In this document: positions 1 to 5,734 of the stretch, one piece after another
Position numbering within the stretch: position 1 is the first letter of the stretch
Layout: each line of letters begins with the position of its first letter
NCBI GenBank assembly: GCA_004556255.1
Contig: SFHY01000095.1
Coordinates: 1-5,734, forward strand
Reading direction: 5' to 3'
Source of the DNA: Lactobacillus delbrueckii
GTDB taxonomy: Bacteria > Bacillota > Bacilli > Lactobacillales > Lactobacillaceae
DNA: 5,734 bases
The notes under the pieces: model-generated
The model's database searches: none
What the model saw: only the letters and a program-made list of their open reading frames with translations
Told to the model about the DNA's origin: nothing
Made by a program: the position numbers and the translations under genes

Positions 1-44
1 GCTATATCGCCATCACTAGCAGCTTAATTGAATATTTACTGGCT

Positions 45-79
45 AAACTATTGAGTTTTCAAGGCTTCATAGTTTTTTT
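45..79 (+). terminator. Possible weak terminator-like hairpin upstream of the permease
   Basis: AAACTAT (45-51) pairs perfectly with ATAGTTT (69-75). After one mismatch, GAG (53-55) can pair with CTT (65-67), leaving a 9-base loop. A run of seven T (73-79) overlaps the 3' arm. This may be the terminator of a gene left of the window or part of the permease leader. The stem is AT-rich and weak, so chance is quite possible in DNA of this composition. Confidence 0.3.
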
Positions 80-117
80 GATGTGGGAAGTTTAAGTTAA
101 TGTTGCTTTAATTATTT

Positions 118-123
118 AGGAGG
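118..123 (+). promoter_or_regulatory. Ribosome binding site of the amino acid permease
   Basis: AGGAGG is a perfect match to the anti-SD core but ends only 4 bases before the ATG at 128, closer than the 7-8 bases seen for the other genes here. I see no convincing promoter in bases 1-127. A TTGATG at 78-83 has no acceptable -10 box at the right distance, so the promoter may lie further upstream or be weak. Confidence 0.8.
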
Positions 124-127
124 ACAG

Positions 128-1516
128 ATGGCGAAAAAACACGAAAACGCGGACGGAACGCTCCGGTCCTTATCGAACCGGCACGTACAGATGATTGCCA
201 TCGGGGGCACGATCGGGACTGGTCTCTTCTTAGGGGCCGGCAGCACGATCTCGGCCACCGGACCGTCAGTCATTTTGATTTATGCATTCATGGGGGTCTT
301 TTTCTTCTTTATGCTGCGGGCATTGGGAGAAATGTTTTACTCAGACCCCAACCACCATACCTTCGTTTCATTTATTACTAAATACCTGGGGCCAGCAGCC
401 GGCAACTTCGCCGGCTGGTCCTACTGGATCGGCCTGCTCTTTGCCTGTATGGCTGAACTTACAGCGGTCGGGACCTACTTCCAGTACTGGTTCCCGCACG
501 CACCTCTTTGGCTGGTTGAGCTGATTTTCCTAGGAGCCTTGACCCTGCTGAACTTGACGGCCGCCCGCCTCTTTGGGGAAACAGAATTCTGGTTTGCCAT
601 GATCAAGATCATCGCCATCATCTCCATGATCTTGACCGGGATCTTCCTGGTGGCAACCCATGCTAAAACCCCGGTTGGCTATGCTTCTTTGGCCAACCTG
701 ACCAAGAACTTCAAGCTGGCGCCAAACGGCACTTACGCCTTCTTTACCGCCTTCCCGATGGTCTTCTTCTCCTTTGCCGGGATTGAATTCGTGACCATCA
801 CGATCGGGGAAGCTGAAGATCCCCACCAGGTGATCAAAAAGGCGGTCAACGAGACCCTGCTAAGAATCTTGATCTTCTACATCGGGACTTTGACCGTGAT
901 CATGTGCGTGGTTCCCTGGCGGTCAGTGTCTGCCTCCAGCAGTCCTTTCGTCCAGGTCTTCCAGTTAGCTGGCTTCACTACCGCGGCTTCAGTTCTGAAC
1001 TTCGTGGTTTTGACCAGCGCGGCTTCAGCCTTGAACTCAACCATCTTCTCAGCTGGCCGGCACTTCTTCCAATTAGCGCAAGAAGCTAAAAAGGGCAGCT
1101 GGCTGAAGGACAACTTTGCCAAGATTGCCCCAAATGGGGTACCGGCAAGAGGAATCGGGATCTCAGTTTTATTCGCCTTGATCGCGCCAATCCTCAGCTT
1201 CTCTAACACGGCAATTGAGGCCTTCAGCATGGTCGCCGGGGCAACCAGTGACATCTTCATCCTGGTTTACGTCCTGGCCCTGCTGGCTCACCGGAAGTAC
1301 CGCAAGTCCAGTGACTTTATGGAAGATGGTTTCAAGATGCCTTTTTACCAGGTAACCAGTCCATTGACGATTGCCTTTTTCCTGGTCATCTTCTTCAGCC
1401 TCTTCTTCGTCAAGGAAGATATCTTCGGAGCCAGCCTGGCTACCGCCTGGGTCGTTTTCTTTGGGAGTTTCTGCTACTTCCACCAGCGGGCCAAGGACAA
1501 GCGGGCTGATAACTAA
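128..1516 (+). CDS. APC-superfamily amino acid permease, CycA/AapA-like
   Basis: This is a 462-residue integral membrane transporter of the AAT family, which imports amino acids by proton symport. About 12 hydrophobic segments are visible, the first at roughly residues 21-42 and the last at 433-450. Family motifs are intact: IGGTIGTGLFLGAG (25-38, helix 1, backbone substrate contact), FSFAGIEFVTITIGEAEDP (214-232, helix 6 and following loop) and LTSAASALNSTIFSAGR (295-311, helix 8). Stretches such as the segment around FGETEFWFAMIK (149-160) and the one around NFVVLTSAAS (291-300) resemble E. coli CycA from memory, so D-serine, D-alanine or glycine are plausible substrates. Specificity within this family is hard to predict and other neutral amino acids remain possible. 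The ATG start is supported by AGGAGG and by the usual short charged N-terminus before helix 1. A terminator follows 20 bases after the stop, so it is not transcribed with the downstream operon from a shared end. It looks complete. Confidence 0.93.
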   Translation: MAKKHENADGTLRSLSNRHVQMIAIGGTIGTGLFLGAGSTISATGPSVILIYAFMGVFFFFMLRALGEMFYSDPNHHTFVSFITKYLGPAAGNFAGWSYWIGLLFACMAELTAVGTYFQYWFPHAPLWLVELIFLGALTLLNLTAARLFGETEFWFAMIKIIAIISMILTGIFLVATHAKTPVGYASLANLTKNFKLAPNGTYAFFTAFPMVFFSFAGIEFVTITIGEAEDPHQVIKKAVNETLLRILIFYIGTLTVIMCVVPWRSVSASSSPFVQVFQLAGFTTAASVLNFVVLTSAASALNSTIFSAGRHFFQLAQEAKKGSWLKDNFAKIAPNGVPARGIGISVLFALIAPILSFSNTAIEAFSMVAGATSDIFILVYVLALLAHRKYRKSSDFMEDGFKMPFYQVTSPLTIAFFLVIFFSLFFVKEDIFGASLATAWVVFFGSFCYFHQRAKDKRADN

Positions 1517-1536
1517 AATTGAATTGAACAGATTGT

Positions 1537-1568
1537 ACAGTCATGACGGAAGTCATGGCTGTTTTTTT
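1537..1568 (+). terminator. Rho-independent terminator of the permease gene
   Basis: An 11-bp stem is formed by ACAGTCATGAC (1537-1547) and GTCATGGCTGT (1552-1562), with a GGAA tetraloop and a single T-G wobble. Seven T residues (1562-1568) follow directly. It lies 20 bases after the permease stop codon and about 85 bases before the next promoter, so it separates the two transcription units. Confidence 0.93.
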
Positions 1569-1635
1569 GTCCAGAACGTTAGCCTTTCTAGTGAAAAGTA
1601 AACGAAAATAAGCCGCAAAAGCTGGACATTTTTGT

Positions 1636-1652
1636 AAAAGCCGAATGCTTTT
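1636..1652. promoter_or_regulatory. Inverted repeat abutting the -35 box, candidate operator
   Basis: AAAAGC (1636-1641) and GCTTTT (1647-1652) are perfect 6-base inverted arms around the 5-base spacer CGAAT. The repeat ends one base before the -35 hexamer at 1654. This position suits a transcription factor acting on the promoter as activator or repressor. The core AAAGCCGAAT has some likeness to the CCGAA core of the Gram-positive PurBox, but it does not match the full consensus. The regulator is unknown. Confidence 0.45.
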
Positions 1653-1653
1653 C

Positions 1654-1682
1654 TTGACTTTGCCTGGTAAAGAGAGTATCTT
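1654..1682 (+). promoter_or_regulatory. Sigma-A-type promoter of the SAM hydrolase/ECF transporter operon
   Basis: The -35 box TTGACT (1654-1659; 5 of 6 consensus bases) and the -10 box TATCTT (1677-1682; 4 of 6) are separated by the optimal 17 bases. Transcription would start near 1689, giving a leader of roughly 38 bases. That is too short for an S-box, T-box or purine riboswitch, so control is more likely at initiation. Confidence 0.7.
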
Positions 1683-1712
1683 AAATAGATATTAAAAATT
1701 AGAAATGATTGA

Positions 1713-1719
1713 AAGGTGG
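1713..1719 (+). promoter_or_regulatory. Ribosome binding site deciding the SAM hydrolase start
   Basis: AAGGTGG sits 7 bases before ATG 1727. A longer in-frame reading from TTG 1709 would place this site inside the coding sequence and has no SD of its own, so ATG 1727 is chosen. Confidence 0.85.
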
Positions 1720-1726
1720 AAATCGG

Positions 1727-2578
1727 ATGGCATATAATAAGATGTTGGTCCTGCAGACAGACTTTGGTTTAGTAGATGGGGCGGTCAGCGCCATGCACGG
1801 GGTGGCTCACACGGTTGCCAGCGACATCCAGGTCTCTGACTTAACCCATGAAATCCCACCTTACGACATTTGGAATGCCTCTTACCGGCTTTACCAAACC
1901 ATCAAGTACTGGCCAGCAGACACGGTCTTCGTCTCGGTCGTTGACCCAGGCGTTGGCTCAGCCCGCCGGTCAATCGCCGTCAAGACCAAGTCCGGTCACT
2001 ACGTCATCACTCCAGACAACGGGACTTTGACCCATATCTACAAGTATGAAGGGGTCGAAGCCGTCCGGGTGATCGATGAAAACAAGAACCGCCTGCCGCA
2101 CTCCCAGGAAAGCAACACCTTCCATGGCCGGGACGTTTACGCTTATAACGGGGCCATGCTGGCCAGCGGGCAGGTTGCCTTTGAAGATTTAGGCGAAGCT
2201 GTCCCAGTTGACAGCCTGGTGACTCTGCCGGTGATCGAGCCCCGCCTGCAAGGTGACACGGCCGTCGGCACCATCGACGTTTTGGACATCCGCTTTGGTT
2301 CTTTATGGACCAACATTCCGCTGGAAATGGTCAAAGAGCTGTCCATCGACCGGGGCGACAGCCTGCTGGTCACCATCTTGCACCAGAACGTGGCCGTCTA
2401 CCAGGAACACATCCCGTTTGTCCGGTCATTTGCGGAAGTCAACCTGGGCCAGCCACTCGTCTACATCAACTCCCTGGTCAACATCGGGATTGCCCTCAAC
2501 CAGGAATCCTTCGCCGCTGTTCACCACATCGGCACCGGGACCGACTGGCAGGTCAAGATCAGCAAGGTTAACAAGTAA
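1727..2578 (+). CDS. SAM hydroxide adenosyltransferase (SAM hydrolase, DUF62 family)
   Basis: This 283-residue cytosolic enzyme belongs to the DUF62/fluorinase-chlorinase superfamily. Characterised DUF62 members attack S-adenosylmethionine at C5' with a water-derived hydroxide, giving adenosine and methionine. The N-terminal domain starts with LQTDFG (9-14; Asp12 matches the ribose-binding Asp). It then has DPGVGSARR (73-81), PDNG (96-99) and FHGRD (132-136). Asp73, Arg80 and His133 match the catalytic Asp-Arg-His triad described for the Pyrococcus enzyme, including the 7-residue Asp-Arg spacing. The stretch between the triad Arg and PDNG is short and lacks the roughly 20-residue insertion typical of fluorinases and chlorinases, so a halogenase label would be misleading. 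The C-terminal domain carries DIRFGSLWTNI (187-197) and NSLVNIGIA (248-256). Ser192 stands where the family usually has Asn (FGN). Its ATG is set by the SD at 1713. It is the first gene of the operon, 24 bp before the transporter S component. The family is certain; activity on SAM is inferred. Confidence 0.93.
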   Translation: MAYNKMLVLQTDFGLVDGAVSAMHGVAHTVASDIQVSDLTHEIPPYDIWNASYRLYQTIKYWPADTVFVSVVDPGVGSARRSIAVKTKSGHYVITPDNGTLTHIYKYEGVEAVRVIDENKNRLPHSQESNTFHGRDVYAYNGAMLASGQVAFEDLGEAVPVDSLVTLPVIEPRLQGDTAVGTIDVLDIRFGSLWTNIPLEMVKELSIDRGDSLLVTILHQNVAVYQEHIPFVRSFAEVNLGQPLVYINSLVNIGIALNQESFAAVHHIGTGTDWQVKISKVNK

Positions 2579-2589
2579 AAAAAGAAATT

Positions 2590-2595
2590 GGAGAG
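2590..2595 (+). promoter_or_regulatory. Ribosome binding site deciding the S-component start
   Basis: GGAGAG lies 7 bases before ATG 2603. An upstream in-frame TTG at 2588 overlaps this SD and adds only five residues, so it is rejected as start. Confidence 0.85.
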
Positions 2596-2602
2596 AATTT
2601 TT

Positions 2603-3163
2603 ATGAATAAGGATATGTGGAAGTTAAGCCCTAAGAACATCGCTGCCTTGGGGATCGGGTCAGCTGTTTTCGTGATTGTCGGCCGTTTTGCCTCAATCCC
2701 AAGCGGGCTGCCAAACACCAACTTTGAACTGGTTTACGCCTTCCTGGCCATGATTGCCATGATCTACGGGCCAACTGTCGGCTTCGGGGTCGGCTTCATC
2801 GGCCACGTCCTCTTGGACTTGATGATGTACGGGCAGACCTGGTGGAACTGGAACTTCGCGGCCGGTTTCCTGGGCTTCTTCATCGGCCTCTACGCTTTGC
2901 GCGTCAACATTGACCAAGGTGAATTCAGCGCTAAGGAAATGGTGATCTTTAATGTGGTGCAGGTTGTGGCCAACGCTATTGTCTGGTTCCTCTTGGGGGC
3001 CGTGGGCGACATGGTTTTGAACAGCGAACCAGCGGCCAAGGTCTTTGCCCAAGCCGGCCTGACTACCTTGATGGATGGTTTGACCATCGCGGTTTTGGGC
3101 ACTATCCTGCTCAAGCTTTACGCCGGCAGCCGGGTCAAGAAGGGCAGTTTGCACAAGGATTAA
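2603..3163 (+). CDS. ECF transporter substrate-binding (S) component, UPF0397 family
   Basis: This small (186-residue) integral membrane protein would capture a micronutrient and pass it inward by toppling within an energy-coupling factor complex. It has about five to six hydrophobic segments, at roughly 12-30, 42-70, 84-98, 112-134 and 152-172. The N-terminal block with GIGSAVFVIVGRFASIP (17-33) and SGLPNTN (34-40), followed by YAFLAMIAMIYGP (45-57) and GFIGHVL (64-70), is the hallmark of UPF0397 (Pfam ECF-type riboflavin transporter S component) as I recall it. Size and topology fit S components. The common database name mentions riboflavin, but the context here (a SAM hydrolase upstream, no riboflavin gene in view) gives no support for that substrate, and I leave it open. 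The genes for its ATPase and T partners follow at once, so the complex is dedicated rather than dependent on a shared module. The tail (174-186, SRVKKGSLHKD end) is basic, as expected for a cytoplasmic terminus. Confidence 0.9.
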   Translation: MNKDMWKLSPKNIAALGIGSAVFVIVGRFASIPSGLPNTNFELVYAFLAMIAMIYGPTVGFGVGFIGHVLLDLMMYGQTWWNWNFAAGFLGFFIGLYALRVNIDQGEFSAKEMVIFNVVQVVANAIVWFLLGAVGDMVLNSEPAAKVFAQAGLTTLMDGLTIAVLGTILLKLYAGSRVKKGSLHKD

Positions 3164-3174
3164 GGAATTAATAT

Positions 3175-4893
3175 ATGACAAGTCTGATTCAGTTTAGAGA
3201 TTTTTCTTTTCAGTACGACAGCCAGCAGGAGCCAACCCTCCACAATATCAATTTGACGATTGAGCAGGGGGAAAAAGTATTGCTGGCCGGGCCCTCAGGG
3301 TCTGGCAAGTCAACCCTGGGCAAGTGCTTGAACGGATTGATTCCCAACCTGGATAAAGGGACGATCACAGGCCAGTGCTTGATTGATGGCAAGGACATCA
3401 GTCAGACTGGCCTGTTTGACTTATCTTTTACCACTTCAACCATTCTCCAGGATACGGACGCCCAGTTTATCGGCCTAACGGTCGGGGAAGACATCGCTTT
3501 TTCCCTGGAAAATGACTGCGTGCCCCAGGACAAAATGAAGCAGGTGGTGGACCGCTGGGCTAAGGAGCTGGATTTGGGTGATTTGCTTAGGCAATCTCCC
3601 CAGAGCCTGTCGGGCGGACAGAAGCAACGGGTGGCTCTGGCTGGAGTCTTGGTTGATGAATCCCCGATCCTGCTCTTTGACGAACCCCTGGCCAACCTGG
3701 ACCCGGCCTCTGGCTACAAGACCATGCGCCTCATCGACCAGATGCAGAAGAAGTTCGGGGCCACGGTTATCATCATCGAGCACCGCCTGGAAGAAGTCCT
3801 GGCTGAGGAAGTAGACCGGATTGTCCTGGTTGATGATGGCCAGATTTTAGCTGACCAAAAGCCGAATGACCTGCTCAAGGCTGACCGCTTAGAAGCAGTT
3901 GGGGTCAGAAATCCCCTGTACCTGGACGCCATGAAGACGGCTGGAATTGATTTGCATAAGCTTGAAAAGCTGACTCCGCTGGAAGCTTTGCCGGTTGAGG
4001 GGGATGCCAAAGACAAGCTTTTGGCCTGGCAAAAGAGCTACCAGTTGCCGGCAGAAAAGGCAGCCGGTAAGGAGCTCTTGACCTTGAAGAATGTCGGCTT
4101 TGCCTACAACGTTGACCAAAAATATCCATTAAAAGATGTCAATGCCGTCATCAAGGAAGGGGACTTCATCTCCATCGTCGGGCAAAACGGGGCGGGGAAG
4201 ACCACTCTTTGCCGCTTGATTTGCGGCTTTTTGCAAAACACGGGCGAGATTGCCTGGAAAGGCGAGGACCTGGCCGGCTTGTCCATCAAAGAGCGGGCGG
4301 ACAAGATCGGCTACGTGATGCAGGATCCCAACCAGATGATCAGCCAGACCATGATCTTTGACGAAGTGGCCCTGGGACTGCGCTTGCGGAAAGTGCCAGA
4401 AGACGAGGTCAAGGAAAGGGTGGCCAAGGTGCTTAAGATCTGCGGCCTCTATCCATTCAGAAACTGGCCGGTTTCCGCCCTCAGCTTTGGGCAAAAGAAG
4501 CGAGTCACGATCGCGGCGATTTTGGTCCTGGAACCGGACTTGCTGATCTTGGATGAACCAACGGCGGGCCAGGACTGGAAGACCTACACGGAAATCATGT
4601 CCTTCTTGAAAGAACTGAATGAAGCCGGCAAGACGATCATGATCATCACCCACGACATGCACTTGATGATGGAATACACTGACCGGTCACTTGTATTTGC
4701 CAAGGGCCGCTTGATTGCCGACACCACGCCGGTTGCGCTCTTGACTGATGAAAAGCTGGTTCAAGAGGCCAGTCTCCGCCAGGTCAGCCTCTTTGACCTG
4801 GCCAAGCACTACGGCCTTCCGGATCCGGAAGGCTTTGCCCGCAAGTTCGCGGCTTACGAACGGGAAAGATTGGGGGAAAACGCTAATGAATGA
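3175..4893 (+). CDS. ECF transporter ATPase with two fused ABC domains
   Basis: This 572-residue peripheral membrane protein powers the importer by ATP hydrolysis. It replaces the separate EcfA1 and EcfA2 subunits with one chain. Domain 1 (about 4-235) has Walker A GPSGSGKST (39-47), Q-loop Gln92, signature LSGGQKQR (145-152), Walker B ILLFDE (165-170, Glu170) and switch His203. A linker of about 60 residues follows. Domain 2 (about 301-525) has Walker A GQNGAGKTT (336-344), Q-loop Gln383, signature LSFGQKKR (436-443), Walker B LLILDE (456-461, Glu461) and switch His493. All catalytic residues are therefore present in both halves, but the second signature has Phe for the first Gly. A C-terminal extension of about 45 residues (526-572) is predicted soluble. 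The ATG is 11 bp after the S-component stop, with AAGGA (3162-3166) as SD. The architecture matches the YkoD-like/CbiO-like double ATPases of Firmicutes. Function is clear; the cargo depends on the S component. Confidence 0.95.
   Translation: MTSLIQFRDFSFQYDSQQEPTLHNINLTIEQGEKVLLAGPSGSGKSTLGKCLNGLIPNLDKGTITGQCLIDGKDISQTGLFDLSFTTSTILQDTDAQFIGLTVGEDIAFSLENDCVPQDKMKQVVDRWAKELDLGDLLRQSPQSLSGGQKQRVALAGVLVDESPILLFDEPLANLDPASGYKTMRLIDQMQKKFGATVIIIEHRLEEVLAEEVDRIVLVDDGQILADQKPNDLLKADRLEAVGVRNPLYLDAMKTAGIDLHKLEKLTPLEALPVEGDAKDKLLAWQKSYQLPAEKAAGKELLTLKNVGFAYNVDQKYPLKDVNAVIKEGDFISIVGQNGAGKTTLCRLICGFLQNTGEIAWKGEDLAGLSIKERADKIGYVMQDPNQMISQTMIFDEVALGLRLRKVPEDEVKERVAKVLKICGLYPFRNWPVSALSFGQKKRVTIAAILVLEPDLLILDEPTAGQDWKTYTEIMSFLKELNEAGKTIMIITHDMHLMMEYTDRSLVFAKGRLIADTTPVALLTDEKLVQEASLRQVSLFDLAKHYGLPDPEGFARKFAAYERERLGENANE
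4872..4877 (+). promoter_or_regulatory. Ribosome binding site of the EcfT gene, inside the ATPase gene
   Basis: GGGGGA lies within the last codons of the ATPase gene, 8 bases before ATG 4886. The same reading frame is open back to an ATG at 4748, but that start would give a 46-residue Ser/Arg-rich, non-membrane extension unlike EcfT proteins and overlap the ATPase by 146 bases. The 4886 start is preferred. Confidence 0.75.
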
Positions 4894-5713
4894 TGCTGTT
4901 TTAGGCTATACGCCGGGGAAGACCTTTGTCCACAGTTTGAGCGCGACCACCAAGCTCTTGTTCTTGATCATCACTTCAGTGGCCTGCATGGTGACCTATG
5001 ACACCCGCTTTTTGCTGATCATGTGCCTTTTGTCCCTGGTCTTGTTCAAGATTTCCCAGGTCAAGTGGCGGCAGGTATCGGTCGTGGCCAACCTGATCAT
5101 GATTTTCGCGGTCTTGAACTTGATCTTGGTTTACGTCTTCCAGCCCAGCTATGGGGCTGACCTTTACGGGAGCAAGCATGTCTTGCTGGGCAGCGGCTTT
5201 TTTGCTTTAACGGCGGAGGAGACTTTTTACCTCTTCAACTTGCTGCTCAAGTACATCTGTGCCGTGCCGATCGCGATCTTGTTCTTATTGACGACTAATC
5301 CCAGCCAGTTTGCTTCCAGTCTGAACCAGATCGGGATCAGCTACCGCTTCTCTTATGCCTTTTCCCTGGCCCTGCGCTATATTCCAGACATCCAGGAAAG
5401 TTACTGGGCGATTTCCCATGCCCAGCAGGCCCGGGGCAATGAGATTTCCAAGAAGGCCAAGCTGGCCGACCGGGCCAAGGGGACGGTCAATATCGTCATG
5501 CCTTTGATTCTGTCCAGTTTAGACCGGATCACGGTGATCTCCACGGCCATGGAACTGCGCCGGTTTGGCTCCAAGAAGAAGCGGACCTGGTACACTTCCC
5601 AAAAGCTCAAGGGCAGCGACTGGCTGAGCTTGGGAGTGGCGGTTTTGCTGGTTCTCTTGATGCTTTACTTCTGGCATCTGAACCAGGGCCGCTTTTACAA
5701 CCCTTTTAAGTAG
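4886..5713 (+). CDS. ECF transporter transmembrane coupling (T) component, EcfT/CbiQ family
   Basis: This 275-residue membrane protein links the double ATPase to the S component and transmits ATP-driven movement. Hydrophobic segments are visible near 23-38, 42-55, 64-86, 113-137 and 245-262. The large cytoplasmic region between residues about 160 and 242 holds the coupling helices. The first coupling motif is intact as QQARGNE (180-186). At the second, where most EcfT proteins have Ala-Arg-Gly, this protein has AMELRRFGSKKKRTWY (221-236), so only the central Arg is kept. The N-terminal block GYTPGKTFVHSLSATTKLL (7-25) is typical of CbiQ-family starts (short pre-helix with Pro and a conserved Lys). 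The start codon overlaps the ATPase stop by 8 bases (4886-4893), which favours translational coupling and equal subunit supply. The protein is complete. The remaining 21 bases of the window show no terminator. Confidence 0.93.
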   Translation: MNDAVLGYTPGKTFVHSLSATTKLLFLIITSVACMVTYDTRFLLIMCLLSLVLFKISQVKWRQVSVVANLIMIFAVLNLILVYVFQPSYGADLYGSKHVLLGSGFFALTAEETFYLFNLLLKYICAVPIAILFLLTTNPSQFASSLNQIGISYRFSYAFSLALRYIPDIQESYWAISHAQQARGNEISKKAKLADRAKGTVNIVMPLILSSLDRITVISTAMELRRFGSKKKRTWYTSQKLKGSDWLSLGVAVLLVLLMLYFWHLNQGRFYNPFK

Positions 5714-5734
5714 AATAAAATTTTCAGGACTCGT

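Noticed and set aside
1596..1610. cre-like catabolite control site (AAGTAAACGAAAATA)
   Set aside because: It has two mismatches to the degenerate consensus, including the T of the TG half and the C of the other half, poor symmetry, and lies about 45 bases upstream of the -35 box.
1569..1726. SAM, T-box, FMN or purine riboswitch in front of the SAM hydrolase operon
   Set aside because: No conserved riboswitch cores are visible, and from the predicted start near 1689 the leader is only about 38 bases.
1727..2578. Fluorinase or chlorinase function
   Set aside because: The insertion typical of halogenases is missing and the Asp-Arg-His triad of the water-using DUF62 enzymes is present.
2693..3181. 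162-residue open frame on the minus strand opposite the S component
   Set aside because: It is antisense to a conserved membrane protein, with Asp/Glu/His/Gln-rich low-plausibility content, as expected from the reverse strand of a hydrophobic gene.
4129..4662. 177-residue open frame on the minus strand inside the ATPase gene
   Set aside because: It lies antisense to well-conserved ABC domain 2, has no SD and no recognisable motif; it is a by-product of G+C-rich codon use.
4748..4885. N-terminal extension of the EcfT gene from ATG 4748
   Set aside because: The 46 added residues are Ser/Arg-rich, overlap the ATPase in another frame and resemble no EcfT; ATG 4886 has a proper SD.
5714..5734. 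Terminator after the EcfT gene
   Set aside because: AAAATTTT is present but no GC stem with a T-run fits into the 21 bases available; the window ends too early.

Overview
The window reads as a chromosomal segment of a low-G+C Gram-positive bacterium with an unusually G+C-rich coding style. It is most likely a lactobacillus, and Lactobacillus delbrueckii or a close relative is my best guess. Reasons: G/C-ending codons dominate inside the genes, the intergenic DNA is AT-rich, the Shine-Dalgarno (SD) sites and sigma-A-type promoter are Firmicute-like, and the gene order resembles what I remember from lactobacilli. The species guess is inference. All five genes lie on the + strand and there are no mobile elements, RNA genes or CRISPR arrays.

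Region 1 (1-1568) holds an AT-rich leader, a complete APC-superfamily amino acid permease (128-1516) most like the D-serine/D-alanine/glycine transporter CycA/AapA, and a strong intrinsic terminator (1537-1568). The permease is therefore its own transcription unit, or the end of one that starts upstream.

Region 2 (1569-5713) is a second transcription unit. A promoter (1654-1682) with a 17-bp inverted repeat directly against its -35 box precedes four tightly packed genes: a SAM hydroxide adenosyltransferase (DUF62; SAM + water to adenosine + methionine), a UPF0397-type ECF transporter substrate-binding (S) component, an ATPase with two fused ABC domains, and an EcfT-type transmembrane coupling protein. 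Gaps are 24 bp and 11 bp, and the last two genes overlap by 8 bp.

The three transport genes make a complete, self-contained ECF importer: S for substrate capture, one double ATPase in place of two separate EcfA subunits, and T to couple them. The SAM-hydrolysing enzyme heads the same operon. This suggests that the imported compound, or the reason for importing it, is tied to SAM, methionine or adenosine metabolism. The substrate cannot be read from the sequence. That enzyme-transporter pairing is the most interesting point in the window. The 3' end stops 21 bases after the last stop codon, so no terminator for this operon is visible.
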